Shown here in pieces: positions 7,519 through 14,680 of a stretch of DNA of 18,153 nt. This DNA is from REEB506 sp049317545. Lineage in GTDB: Bacteria > Pseudomonadota > Alphaproteobacteria > Caulobacterales > Aquidulcibacteraceae. The position numbers and the translations under genes are program-made. A model generated the notes under the pieces. It made no database searches and was not told the origin of the DNA. It saw nothing but the letters and a program-made list of their open reading frames with translations. The stretch spans positions 1 to 18,153 of the forward strand of contig JBMOIB010000055.1 in NCBI GenBank assembly GCA_049317545.1. The letters run 5' to 3'. The number at the start of each line of letters is the position of its first letter. The first letter of the stretch is position 1.

Positions 7519-8277
7519 ATGGGCGAGTTCGTTGACAAGGTCGTGGTGATCACCGGAGCCGGCGGTCACGTCGGGAAGGTGCTGGCGCGCATGTTCGCGC
7601 GCGAAGGCGCCAAGGTGGCGGGCGTCGACATCAATCAGGCCGCGCTCGATGGCTTCGAAGCGGCCGTGGCCGAGGTCGCCGGGCGATCCGTCGCGGTGGC
7701 GTGCGATCTGCGGGATTGGTCCGCACTGGAGCGGGCCGCGAAGGAGATCGTCGGCGCATTTGGCGGCATCGATATCCTCGTGAACACGGCGACGGCGCGC
7801 ACCAATCCCGTCTGGAAGGCCCTCGAGGATAGCGTGCACGAGGAGATGACCGAACTGATGGAGGTCGGGCCCAACGGCATGCTGGGCGCGATGCTCGCCG
7901 TGCTTCCCTATCTGAAGGCGAAGGGCGGCAAGATCATCAATTTCGGATCCGGAAGCGGCCGCAATCCCGCCGCCGGGCTGGGCACCTACGGCGTGAGCAA
8001 GGCCGCCGTGCATTCGCTCACGAAGATCGCCGCCAAGGAATGGGGCAAGTACAACATCACCGTGAACGGCGTGCTGCCGTTCATGATGACCCCCAACCTG
8101 GAACGAACGCTCCGAGAAGAACCGGAGAAGATCGAGCCGTTCCTGCCGCCGCTGCGTCGCGTCGGGGATCCCGAACGCGATATCGGACGCGTGGTCATGT
8201 TCCTGGCGAGCGATGCGGCGAGCTTCGTGACCGGCCAAAATCTGCCCGTCGACGGCGGCGGCGACATGGTGATGTGA
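7519..8277 (+). CDS. SDR family oxidoreductase (classical, variant NNAG)
   Basis: A 252-residue classical SDR: cofactor motif TGAGGHVG at 12-19, Ser144 (NFGSGSG), Tyr157 and Lys161 (YGVSK), C-terminal VTGQNLPVDGGGDMVM. The usual NNAG is replaced by NTAT at 89-92, a departure that keeps the first Asn but not the Ala-Gly that supports the central sheet. Asp37 after the second strand (VDINQ) favours NAD over NADP. It probably oxidises an alcohol intermediate. AGAGG sits 7 bases before the ATG. It follows the aldehyde dehydrogenase by 35 bases on the same strand and ends at a hairpin (8290-8325). Family certain, substrate unknown. Confidence 0.9.
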   Translation: MGEFVDKVVVITGAGGHVGKVLARMFAREGAKVAGVDINQAALDGFEAAVAEVAGRSVAVACDLRDWSALERAAKEIVGAFGGIDILVNTATARTNPVWKALEDSVHEEMTELMEVGPNGMLGAMLAVLPYLKAKGGKIINFGSGSGRNPAAGLGTYGVSKAAVHSLTKIAAKEWGKYNITVNGVLPFMMTPNLERTLREEPEKIEPFLPPLRRVGDPERDIGRVVMFLASDAASFVTGQNLPVDGGGDMVM

Positions 8278-8289
8278 GACACATTAGTG

Positions 8290-8325
8290 CGCCTCGGCGG
8301 CGTCCCGAAACGACGCCGAAGCGCA
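8290..8325. terminator. Hairpin between convergent SDR and amidohydrolase genes
   Basis: A 7-base perfect stem CGGCGTC (8299-8305) and GACGCCG (8313-8319) with a CCGAAAC loop is extended by an outer GCGC/GCGC stem (8290-8293 with 8322-8325) after a small bulge. It lies 12 bases past the SDR stop and 36 bases before the end of the leftward gene, so it can stop transcription from both sides. There is no long T tract, so intrinsic termination is not certain. Confidence 0.55.
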
Positions 8326-8361
8326 AACATGGCCGCTCAGCGATTCAGGACGCTCAGCAAG

Positions 8362-9363
8362 TCAGGCTGTCGGCAGGTTGAACAGCCGCTCGGCGTTCTT
8401 GTGGGAGATCTTCGCCTTGTCCTCGGCGCTGAGGCCCATGGTCTCGAGGTGCTGAAACTCGTCGACCCAGTTCCACCCGCTGTAGTTCGAGCCGACGACG
8501 AGATTGTCCGCGCCCCAACTTTCGACGAGGAAGCGACGGGCCGCGGGATCATGCACGAGAATGTCGAAGTAGAAGTTCTTCTTGTACTCGTACGGTGACT
8601 TCTTGCACCGCACGCCCGGGTTCTTCACGCGCCAAGCGCCTTCGATCCGGCCGATCTGGTAGGGCGTGAAGCCGCCGCCGTGCGTGATGTAGACCTTGAG
8701 TTCGGGGAAGTCGTCGAACACGCCGCCGAGAACCATCCGGGCGAACGCATCCGTCTCTTGCGCCGTATACCCCGTCACCCACGACAGATTGTACTTGTCG
8801 GGTTCGCCCGCGGCCATCGGCCTTGGGTAAGGGTGAATGAAGATCGCCATGTTCTCTTCACAAAGCGCTTCGTACAGCGGCCACATCACCGGATCGTCGA
8901 GCCCATAAACGCTCGCGTCGCTTCCGATGTTGACGCCTCGCCCGCCCATGCGCGCTGACCGCTTCAATTCCGTGACGGACGCCTCGACGTCCTGGAGCGG
9001 CACGGACGGGCACCAAAAAAACCGATCGGGATGTACGGAACAGAACTTCGCCATGCAGTCGTTCTGGATTTCGTGGAAGCGGCGCGCGAGATCCTTGTCG
9101 GCCCAGTAGAGGTACAGCAGCGGGGAGCCGCTGATCCCCAGCATGTCGATCCCCACGTCGTCCAGCCGTGCGCGGAACCAGTCGGGGTCGTTCATCTTGT
9201 ACATCGTTTCGCGCGGATCTTCGTTGCGCGGCACTTCCGCGATATAGGGACCGACGCGGAATTTCCACTTTCCTTCATCCTGGTAGTATTCCGGGCCATA
9301 GGACCCGGCCTTGTTGAAGGTTTCGGTGAAAACGATATGTCCATGCATATCGATCTTGCGCAT
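8362..9363 (-). CDS. Amidohydrolase-2 (ACMSD/LigY-like) family protein, possible C-C hydrolase
   Basis: A 333-residue TIM-barrel metalloenzyme. It starts MRKIDMHGHIVF, giving the metal pair His7/His9 (HxH); His177 (IFIHPYP) and His228 (YITHGGG) are the other metal or catalytic histidines. The Asp that closes this site in most ACMSD and decarboxylase relatives (GSDYP) is here Asn293 (VVGSNYSGW); Glu281, 12 residues earlier, is a possible replacement ligand. From memory, LigY, the meta-cleavage-product hydrolase of biphenyl lignin breakdown, also uses His-His-His-Glu. Members are decarboxylases, hydratases or C-C hydrolases. The divergent neighbour is an extradiol dioxygenase, so action on its ring-opened product is a natural guess. 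The ATG at 9363 is preferred over an upstream frame to 9420: GAGGG lies 8 bases before it and HxH normally sits at the very N-terminus. Fold sure, reaction inferred. Confidence 0.85.
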   Translation of the reverse strand: MRKIDMHGHIVFTETFNKAGSYGPEYYQDEGKWKFRVGPYIAEVPRNEDPRETMYKMNDPDWFRARLDDVGIDMLGISGSPLLYLYWADKDLARRFHEIQNDCMAKFCSVHPDRFFWCPSVPLQDVEASVTELKRSARMGGRGVNIGSDASVYGLDDPVMWPLYEALCEENMAIFIHPYPRPMAAGEPDKYNLSWVTGYTAQETDAFARMVLGGVFDDFPELKVYITHGGGFTPYQIGRIEGAWRVKNPGVRCKKSPYEYKKNFYFDILVHDPAARRFLVESWGADNLVVGSNYSGWNWVDEFQHLETMGLSAEDKAKISHKNAERLFNLPTA

Positions 9364-9427
9364 CTGTACGTCCCTCAGCCGAGTTCGAGCGTGAACGTCG
9401 CGCCCTTCCTGCGGAAGCACATCGTTC

Positions 9428-9442
9428 GATCCGACTAGGATC
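9428..9442. repeat. GATCC-N5-GGATC inverted repeat
   Basis: A short symmetric element in the 191-base divergent gap between the amidohydrolase and the extradiol dioxygenase, 65 bases from one start and 113 from the other. Its position suits an operator. No promoter boxes were identified with confidence. Confidence 0.35.
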
Positions 9443-9554
9443 CGCCTTACGTTCCCCGCTCGTCATAGTCCTTTCGCGGTATGCCATCGGCGGCGATTGG
9501 CACATCCTGCTCCGGCTTGGCGCGAGGTTCGCGCGCGGCGGCGGGAGTGGTCGG

Positions 9555-10427
9555 ATGGTGCGCGTGCAGCAGCTGCAATACATCGTGCTCGGGGCGAAGG
9601 ATCTTGACGCCTGGGATACGTTTGCAACGAAGGGGATCGGGCTCGTGCTCCGCGAACGGACCGCCGATACTCTTTATTTGCGCTGCGACCGAGCATTCGC
9701 GCGGATCATCGTGGTCAAGAGCGACAACGAGGACGCCCATGCCCTGGGCTGGAGCGTCAGCTCGGAAGCGGAGTTCGAGGCGTTCAAGGCCAAGCTCGAA
9801 GGCGCTGGGATTCGTTTTGAGGAAGTTTCGCGCGAGGCCGCATTTGCGCGAAAGGCGCTTAAGGTCCTGCGGCTCTCGGATCCCGACGGGATCGTGCACG
9901 AGATCGCGTGGGGGATCGCCGTTGACGACCGGACACCGTTCATCTCTCCGATCGTCGAGAAGGGCTTCCGATCCGGGGACCTCGGGCTCGGCCACTCGGT
10001 TCTGAGCATTCGCGATCTGGACGCCAGCAAGGCGTTTTTCCGGGACGTCCTCGGCCTCAAAGTGACGTCGCACTTCTTCATTCACGGGTTCGAGGCGGTC
10101 TTCCTGCGCTGCAACGCACGGCACCATTCCGTCGCGATCTCCATGTCGAACCGGGCGAAGCGGCTCCAGCACCTGCAGATCGAGTACAATGACTTCGACG
10201 ATCTCGGGCGTGCGATGGATCGCGCGGAAGACCTGCCGATGCCGCTCGTGGCGACGCTGGGAAAGCACGCCAGCGATTTCGTGACGTCGTTTTATGTTCG
10301 CGCGCCGTCCGACGTCACCGTCGAGCTTGGGTACGGCGCGCGCCTTCTGCCAGACGACGCGCCGACCGAGTACGAAGACTTCACCGGCAGCATCTGGGGG
10401 CACCGCCGCGGGATGGAGAACGCTTAG
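9555..10427 (+). CDS. Type I extradiol ring-cleavage dioxygenase (VOC superfamily)
   Basis: A 290-residue two-domain vicinal-oxygen-chelate protein, the size of 2,3-dihydroxybiphenyl dioxygenases (BphC) and HsaC. The Fe(II) facial triad is complete in the C-terminal domain: His147 (GLGHSVL), His206 (LQHLQIE) and Glu257 (VTVELGYG). The second-shell catalytic residues are also there: His191 (NARHHSVA), His238 (GKHASDF) and Tyr247 (TSFYVRAPS). It should open a catechol ring next to the two hydroxyls, giving a yellow meta-cleavage product. It likely acts after the flavin hydroxylase at 14792-16003 or a P450. The ATG at 9555 has GGGAG 7 bases upstream. It is monocistronic, divergent from the amidohydrolase and convergent with the esterase. 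The real catechol cannot be named from the sequence. Confidence 0.9.
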   Translation: MVRVQQLQYIVLGAKDLDAWDTFATKGIGLVLRERTADTLYLRCDRAFARIIVVKSDNEDAHALGWSVSSEAEFEAFKAKLEGAGIRFEEVSREAAFARKALKVLRLSDPDGIVHEIAWGIAVDDRTPFISPIVEKGFRSGDLGLGHSVLSIRDLDASKAFFRDVLGLKVTSHFFIHGFEAVFLRCNARHHSVAISMSNRAKRLQHLQIEYNDFDDLGRAMDRAEDLPMPLVATLGKHASDFVTSFYVRAPSDVTVELGYGARLLPDDAPTEYEDFTGSIWGHRRGMENA

Positions 10428-10446
10428 CGGCCTTTGACGATCCGGA

Positions 10447-10469
10447 CCTACTGCGTTTCAAGCAGTAGG
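10447..10469. terminator. Hairpin at the dioxygenase/esterase convergent junction
   Basis: CCTACTGC (10447-10454) and GCAGTAGG (10462-10469) form a perfect 8-base stem with a 7-base loop. It lies 20 bases after the dioxygenase stop and overlaps the last codons and stop of the leftward esterase gene. It could terminate the dioxygenase transcript; no T tract follows. Confidence 0.5.
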
Positions 10470-11386
10470 CCGAGATCGCGCGCGATTTGTCGAACCGCCG
10501 ACATGGCCGGCGGGATCAGCGGGGCAAGCTGGAAGAAGCCGTGGCACAGGCCGTACCAGCGTCGCATCGAGGTTGCGACCCCCGCCCGCCCAAGGGCCTC
10601 CGCATAGGCCTCGCCCTCGTCGCGCACGGGATCGTACTCGGCGATTTCGACCATCGTGCTGGGCAGGCCGCTCAGATCAGGCGCTCTGAGCGGCGACGCA
10701 AACGGGTTCGTGCGGTCGGAGGCGGTTGGGACGTATTGGTCCCAGAACCAGCGCATCGAGGAGGCCGTCAGCATCGCGCCTGTGCCGAACACGTTGTAGG
10801 ACGAACGCGAAAAGTCGGCGTCCGTGCAGGGATAAATGAGGCATTGCGCGGCAAGCGACGGGCCGCCCCGCGCCTTGGCGAGAAGCGCGACCGCCGCTGC
10901 GAGATTGCCGCCAGCGCTGTCGCCCGCCACGGCGATTGGTGCGGCGCGCCCGACCCACGTGGGAGCCTGCGCCGCAGCCCAAACGGTCGCCGCATAGCAA
11001 TCCTCTAGCGGGGTCGGAAACGGGTGCTCCGGCGCGCGCCGGTAGTCGGCCGAGAGAACGGCGCAGCGGCTATTCTCCGCGAGGTGCCGACACACCGCGT
11101 CGTATTCGGCGACGCTGTTGAGCACCCAGCCGCCACCGTGAAAGAAGACGACGAGGCCATGGGCCGGCGTCTCGGGACGGTAGAGGCGCGCATGAACGCC
11201 TACGCCATCCGCCGCGGGATATGCGAGATCTTCCGTCGAGACAGACGCGGGCCCCGCCGGGATGCGTCCGCCGGCCGCGGCGGCGTGTTCACGCCCGGCG
11301 AGCGGCCCAATCGTCGCAAAGTCGGGCGCGCCGCCGGCGGCGTTCATCGCGTCTACGAGCGCCTTCATGGCGGGCAGCATGGTCAT
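10448..11386 (-). CDS. Alpha/beta hydrolase, hormone-sensitive-lipase family esterase
   Basis: A 312-residue family IV (HSL) carboxylesterase. The oxyanion motif HGGGW is at 83-87, the nucleophile Ser157 lies in GDSAGG (155-160), the acid is Asp252 (YDPVRDEG) and the base His282 (CHGFF). The sequence between (LSADYRRAPEHPFP, 111-124) is the family signature. It is cytosolic, with no signal peptide. It hydrolyses small esters or lactones, for example an ester on the incoming compound or a lactone formed during breakdown; it is not of the MCP-hydrolase (HsaD/BphD) type, so it is a poor candidate for cutting the ring-opened product. GGAAAG lies 9 bases before the ATG at 11386; a second ATG at 11380 is possible. 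It follows the SnoaL-like gene by 45 bases on the same strand, in one operon. Confidence 0.9.
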   Translation of the reverse strand: MTMLPAMKALVDAMNAAGGAPDFATIGPLAGREHAAAAGGRIPAGPASVSTEDLAYPAADGVGVHARLYRPETPAHGLVVFFHGGGWVLNSVAEYDAVCRHLAENSRCAVLSADYRRAPEHPFPTPLEDCYAATVWAAAQAPTWVGRAAPIAVAGDSAGGNLAAAVALLAKARGGPSLAAQCLIYPCTDADFSRSSYNVFGTGAMLTASSMRWFWDQYVPTASDRTNPFASPLRAPDLSGLPSTMVEIAEYDPVRDEGEAYAEALGRAGVATSMRRWYGLCHGFFQLAPLIPPAMSAVRQIARDLGLLLETQ

Positions 11387-11431
11387 TGCGTCGAGCTTTC
11401 CGAAAGCGCGTGTCGCCCGGTGCTGGCGAGG

Positions 11432-11845
11432 CTAGGCGAACAGCTTGGCGATGTCCTCGCCGATCCCATTATGAACGGCGGTCCACGTGCAAAGATACTC
11501 GTGGCCCCGCTTGATCTTGCCGTTCTCGACGAAAAGCAGGAAGTGGTACTGGTTCCGATAGACGCGACCGTCTTTGAACGGCAAGTCGGTCGTGAACTCC
11601 ACCGACGCGCGCTGATCGTTGGCCGTGATGTTGAGCAGGTCGAGCGTAAACGGCTTCGTCGTCGGCAGACGTGGCAGCGTCATGAGCAGAGGCACGATCT
11701 GGTCGCGCGTGTATTCGCCCGACTGAGGGGAGTGGCCGCGGATGTGCCAGATCATGTCGTCCGCGAAGAGCTCGCTCAATCCGGCGAAATCCGCGGCGTT
11801 CCAGCGCTCGATGTAAGCGCGCGCAACCTGCTCGGGTGTTCTCAT
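11432..11845 (-). CDS. SnoaL-like / ketosteroid-isomerase-like (NTF2 fold) protein
   Basis: A 137-residue protein covering one SnoaL-like domain. A helix at the start (TPEQVARAYIERWNAADF, 3-20) is followed by LFADDMIWHIRGHSPQSGEY (26-45), and the end carries VENGKIKRGHEYLCT (105-119), the strand pattern of SnoaL and delta5-3-ketosteroid isomerase relatives. Such proteins act as isomerases, cyclases, epoxide hydrolases or dehydratases; the acid pair of limonene epoxide hydrolase is not obvious here. A strong GGGAGG is 6 bases before the ATG at 11845. It is the first gene of a leftward pair with the HSL-type esterase. Its function is unknown; the presence of three different proteins of this fold in one window suggests each has its own intermediate. 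Confidence 0.82.
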   Translation of the reverse strand: MRTPEQVARAYIERWNAADFAGLSELFADDMIWHIRGHSPQSGEYTRDQIVPLLMTLPRLPTTKPFTLDLLNITANDQRASVEFTTDLPFKDGRVYRNQYHFLLFVENGKIKRGHEYLCTWTAVHNGIGEDIAKLFA

Positions 11846-11997
11846 TGGGGGCCTCCCGCTCGCGTCATTGCCGCTTCGATCGGTGCGGCCGACGATGGAT
11901 CGGTCTTTTACTAGACGTGGGCGCGGCGCCGACAGCGTCGTCCAAACGCACTAGGCCCGACGTCGAGGGCACGACGGACCGGCGGTGTTATGCGCCC

Positions 11998-12011
11998 CGT
12001 CCGATAGGACG
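11998..12011. promoter_or_regulatory. CGTCC-N4-GGACG inverted repeat, candidate operator
   Basis: A short symmetric element in the 254-base divergent gap (11846-12099) between the SnoaL-esterase and SDR-SnoaL operons. The same half-sites and spacing (GTCC-N4-GGACGT) recur at 14681-14694, upstream of the flavin hydroxylase. The rest of the gap shows no gene; GGAGGG at 12090-12095 is the SDR ribosome binding site. Confidence 0.4.
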
Positions 12012-12099
12012 TACCGCGCGGCCGCCAATTGTGGAACCTCGCTCTGCGTTGGTCCGCAGCGCGTGCGCCGCACACCGTGATCGGGCCTGGGAGGGATCC

Positions 12100-12975
12100 A
12101 TGCTCAGATACGACGGACGCGTAGCAATCGTGACAGGCGCAGGTCGTGGGGTCGGACGGGCGACAGCGATCCTGCTCGCGTCCAGGGGCGCGAGCGTCGT
12201 CGTCAATGATCTTCCAGAAGACGCATCCGCGTCGAGCGCCCGGTCGGCGGCGGACGACGTCGTCGCCGAAATCGTCGCCGCGGGCGGTCGAGCCGTCGCC
12301 AACCATGCGTCGGTGTCCTCTGAAAGCGGGCCGAGGGAGATCGTCAAGGCGGCGCTGGACGCGTTCGGACGGATCGATGCGCTCGTGAACAATGCGGGAA
12401 ACGAGCGGTCCGTCGCCTTCCAGGACTGTACGCTCGAGGATCTTCGCAGCCCAATGGAGGTGCATTATTTCGGCACCGCCGGGGTAACGCTGGCGGCCTG
12501 GCCGCATCTGGTCGGCTCGGGCGCGGGGCGCGTGGTCAACACAACGTCCGACGCCACGTTCGGCATGGTGACCCGCGTCGGATACAGCGCGGCGAAAGCT
12601 GCGATCATGGCGTTCACACGGTCGCTCGCGCTGGAGGCGGCTGCGCATGGGATCAAGGTGAACAGCATTGCGCCGCGAGCCTACACGCGCATGGCGGCTG
12701 AATCGAACGTGCCCGAGGCGACGAAAGCCTACATGAAAGCCAATCTGGCGCCGGAGCACGTCGCTAATCTCACGGGGCTTCTCGCGCACGAGTCGTGCCC
12801 GGTGAGCGGAAAGGCCTTCGCCGTCGGCGGCGGGGCGGCGTACGAAATCGGCATGACGCTGAACGCCGGCTTCAAGAGCAGCGAGTTCACGCCCGAAACG
12901 ATCCTGGCGAACATCGCGACGCTGACGGATCGCGCGAGCATCCAGTTCCAGGAAAAGACGTTCGTCGCAACATGA
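12100..12975 (+). CDS. SDR family oxidoreductase, MFE-2/HSD17B4-like
   Basis: A 291-residue SDR. TGAGRGVG at 12-19, VVNDLPED after strand 2 (34-41), NNAG at 97-100, Thr149/Ser150 (NTTSDATFG), Tyr162 and Lys166 (YSAAK). The VNDL segment with a long insert before helix C is usual in the hydroxyacyl-CoA dehydrogenase domain of peroxisomal multifunctional enzyme type 2, so a CoA-bound or bulky 3-hydroxy substrate is possible. By simple count from Tyr162 the catalytic Ser position falls on Thr149, with Ser150 one residue off. It ends with about 45 residues beyond the usual core. GGAGGG lies 4 bases before the ATG at 12100; a longer upstream frame is not domain-like. Its stop overlaps the start of the next SnoaL-like gene (ATGA at 12972-12975). 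Confidence 0.87.
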   Translation: MLRYDGRVAIVTGAGRGVGRATAILLASRGASVVVNDLPEDASASSARSAADDVVAEIVAAGGRAVANHASVSSESGPREIVKAALDAFGRIDALVNNAGNERSVAFQDCTLEDLRSPMEVHYFGTAGVTLAAWPHLVGSGAGRVVNTTSDATFGMVTRVGYSAAKAAIMAFTRSLALEAAAHGIKVNSIAPRAYTRMAAESNVPEATKAYMKANLAPEHVANLTGLLAHESCPVSGKAFAVGGGAAYEIGMTLNAGFKSSEFTPETILANIATLTDRASIQFQEKTFVAT

Positions 12976-13418
12976 GCCATGACCGAAGCGCTCCGGGCAG
13001 CGGGGCCTCCCCGAGCCGGGCCGACCTCGTCAAACTGGTCGACGACTACTTCGCCGTCCTCTCGACGCTGGACGCGGAGAACAAGCGCGACCTCGATGCG
13101 CAGGTCGGGTTTCTCACGTCCGACGTGAGCTACTCGATCCCGTTCCTGAAGACGCCCGTGCATCTTTCAGGGCGGGAGGCGGTGCGCGCCTTCTTCGCGT
13201 CGCTCCAAGGCGCATTTTCCGAAATCCGCTATGCGAGGGAGCGCACCCTTGTCGACGTCGAGTCGGGCGTCGTCATCGTCGAGATGACATCTGAACGCGT
13301 CATGACGAAGGACGGCAGCCGATACGCCAATGCCTACGTCCTGATCTTTACGATTCGGGACGGCCTGATCTGCGACTTCAGGGAATATCTCGATCCGCTG
13401 CGTGTGCCGCACGGGTAG
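12972..13418 (+). CDS. SnoaL-like (NTF2 fold) protein, third copy of the fold
   Basis: A 148-residue single-domain protein. The N-terminal 15 residues are polar and Ser/Gly-rich, then a helix (ADLVKLVDDYFAVLSTLD), FLTSDVSYSIPFLKTPVHLSG with a following GREAVRAFF helix, and near the end LICDFREYLDPLRVPHG. The GREAVRAFF and REYLDPLR segments are typical of SnoaL-like domain proteins of the PhzA/B and polyketide-cyclase kind. Reaction unknown; isomerisation or dehydration of an SDR product is a fair guess, as the start codon overlaps the stop of the SDR gene (ATGA), implying coupled translation. It differs clearly from the other two SnoaL-like proteins here, so it is not a recent duplicate. Confidence 0.8.
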   Translation: MSHDRSAPGSGASPSRADLVKLVDDYFAVLSTLDAENKRDLDAQVGFLTSDVSYSIPFLKTPVHLSGREAVRAFFASLQGAFSEIRYARERTLVDVESGVVIVEMTSERVMTKDGSRYANAYVLIFTIRDGLICDFREYLDPLRVPHG

Positions 13419-13435
13419 GACGCGAAGTCCTCCCG
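13412..13435. terminator. Hairpin at the SnoaL/P450 convergent junction
   Basis: CGGG-T-AGGAC (13412-13421) pairs with GTCCT-CCCG (13427-13435) around a GCGAA loop, a 9-base-pair stem with one bulged T. It overlaps the stop codon of the rightward SnoaL-like gene and lies 7 bases from the end of the leftward P450 gene. Likely a shared terminator, though no T tract follows. Confidence 0.5.
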
Positions 13436-13442
13436 GTAAGCG

Positions 13443-14627
13443 TCACCAGCGCAGCCGCAGTTCGGGAAGCGACATCGCAAATCCGGAGCGCGGCTTGGGC
13501 GCGGGATAGTCCGGATCAATCGAAAATTCTGGGATCTCAGCGAGCCAGGTTTCGTAGAGGGCCTGAAGTTCGAGGCGGGCCAGGTGACGGCCGAGGCAGA
13601 GATGGCCGCCAACGCCGAAGGCCGCGTGCGTACAGCGCTGGCGGGTGACGTCTACTTCGGTCGGGGCCGGCGTTACCGCCGGGTCGAGCCCGAACGTCGA
13701 CAGCATCACGAGAACGAGGTCGCCGGCGCGCATCGGCACGCCGTTCAGCGTCGTGTCCTGCGCCACGATCCGCGGGACGTTCACGAACGCGAAGCGGCGG
13801 AGCAGTTCCTCGACCGCTTGCGGGATGAGGTCAGGGCGGGCCCTGAGTGTGCGTCGCAGATCGTGATCCCGCGCGAGATGGCGGATGCCGAACGTCATGG
13901 CGTTGGTGACGGTGTCGAGGCCCGCGATGAACAGGAGAAAGGAGATCGACTGGAGCTCATCGAAAGTGAGGCGACGTCCGTCGAACTCTGCGGCGATGAG
14001 GCGGCTGATCAGGTCGGGGCCTGGGTGATCGGTGCACCGCTGGATGTGCTCTGCGAGTACGCCGGCGATCTTGGCCGCGAGGACTTCGCCCTGATGAGGG
14101 TCGCCGCTGAGGGCAAGGTAGCTGTGCGCGAGGGCCCGAAACTCCTCGTGGCGGTCCATCGGCAAGCCGACCAGCTCGATGAAGACGTAAATCGGCATCC
14201 GCGACGAAACGGCCGACACGAACTCGCAGCGCGGTTTGGCGCGCGCGGCGTTTACGAGTTCGTCCGCCCAGTACTTCACGCGCGGCTCAAGCTGCCCGAC
14301 GGCCTGATGCTCGAAGTACGTCATCAGAAGGCGCCGGTAGAGCAGATGTTCCGGCGGATCGAGGGAGACGGGGATCAGGTGCGGCTGGTTGGGCCGGTTG
14401 GGGATCGTCATGCACCGGCTGGAAAACACTGCCGGCGTCTTCATGACGTGGTCGATGGCGGCCGGATCGGTCACGACCCAGTGCCCGCCGTTCCGTTCGG
14501 TGAAAAAGACCCCTGGCGATTCCTGGAGGATCTGGTCGAGGCCATCGTGAAGGTCCTTGGCGAACCGCGGATCATTGAAGATGTCGAAATCGATGACGGC
14601 GCGGGGATCGAGATCGGACTGAAGCAT
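13443..14627 (-). CDS. Cytochrome P450, CYP101-like
   Basis: A 394-residue soluble P450. The I-helix reads LLFIAGLDTVTNAMTF (231-246; Asp238/Thr239), close to the AGLDTV/GGLDTV pattern of P450cam; ExxR is Glu274-Arg277; the haem loop FGVGGHLCLG (337-346) has Cys344 as ligand and continues RHLARLEL. The SLDPPEHLLYRRLL segment (88-101) is the helix C region. P450cam-type enzymes hydroxylate terpenoids and similar hydrophobic compounds and depend on a putidaredoxin-like ferredoxin, just the type encoded at 4449-4769. GGAGG lies 7 bases before the ATG at 14627; an in-frame upstream extension to 14825 runs through the promoter region and is rejected. It is transcribed alone, divergent from the flavin hydroxylase gene. 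It is clearly different from the P450 at 1343-2590. Confidence 0.93.
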   Translation of the reverse strand: MLQSDLDPRAVIDFDIFNDPRFAKDLHDGLDQILQESPGVFFTERNGGHWVVTDPAAIDHVMKTPAVFSSRCMTIPNRPNQPHLIPVSLDPPEHLLYRRLLMTYFEHQAVGQLEPRVKYWADELVNAARAKPRCEFVSAVSSRMPIYVFIELVGLPMDRHEEFRALAHSYLALSGDPHQGEVLAAKIAGVLAEHIQRCTDHPGPDLISRLIAAEFDGRRLTFDELQSISFLLFIAGLDTVTNAMTFGIRHLARDHDLRRTLRARPDLIPQAVEELLRRFAFVNVPRIVAQDTTLNGVPMRAGDLVLVMLSTFGLDPAVTPAPTEVDVTRQRCTHAAFGVGGHLCLGRHLARLELQALYETWLAEIPEFSIDPDYPAPKPRSGFAMSLPELRLRW

Positions 14628-14680
14628 CGGGGGGCCTCCGGAGCGTAGCGAGCCTATCGAGCGACGGTTTGGGCCGCATA

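Noticed and set aside
10448..11386. HSL-type hydrolase as the meta-cleavage product hydrolase
   Set aside because: Its HGGGW and GDSAGG motifs place it with family IV esterases, not with the BphD/HsaD C-C hydrolases; the LigY-like amidohydrolase is the better candidate.
11878..11904. GATCGGT direct repeat, 20 bases apart, in a divergent region
   Set aside because: Only two copies of a 7-base word near the start of the SnoaL gene; no symmetry and no copy in the other promoter regions.
11836..12099. An 88-codon N-terminal extension of the third SDR
   Set aside because: It runs through the divergent promoter region and overlaps the start of the opposite gene; the ATG at 12100 has a strong GGAGGG.
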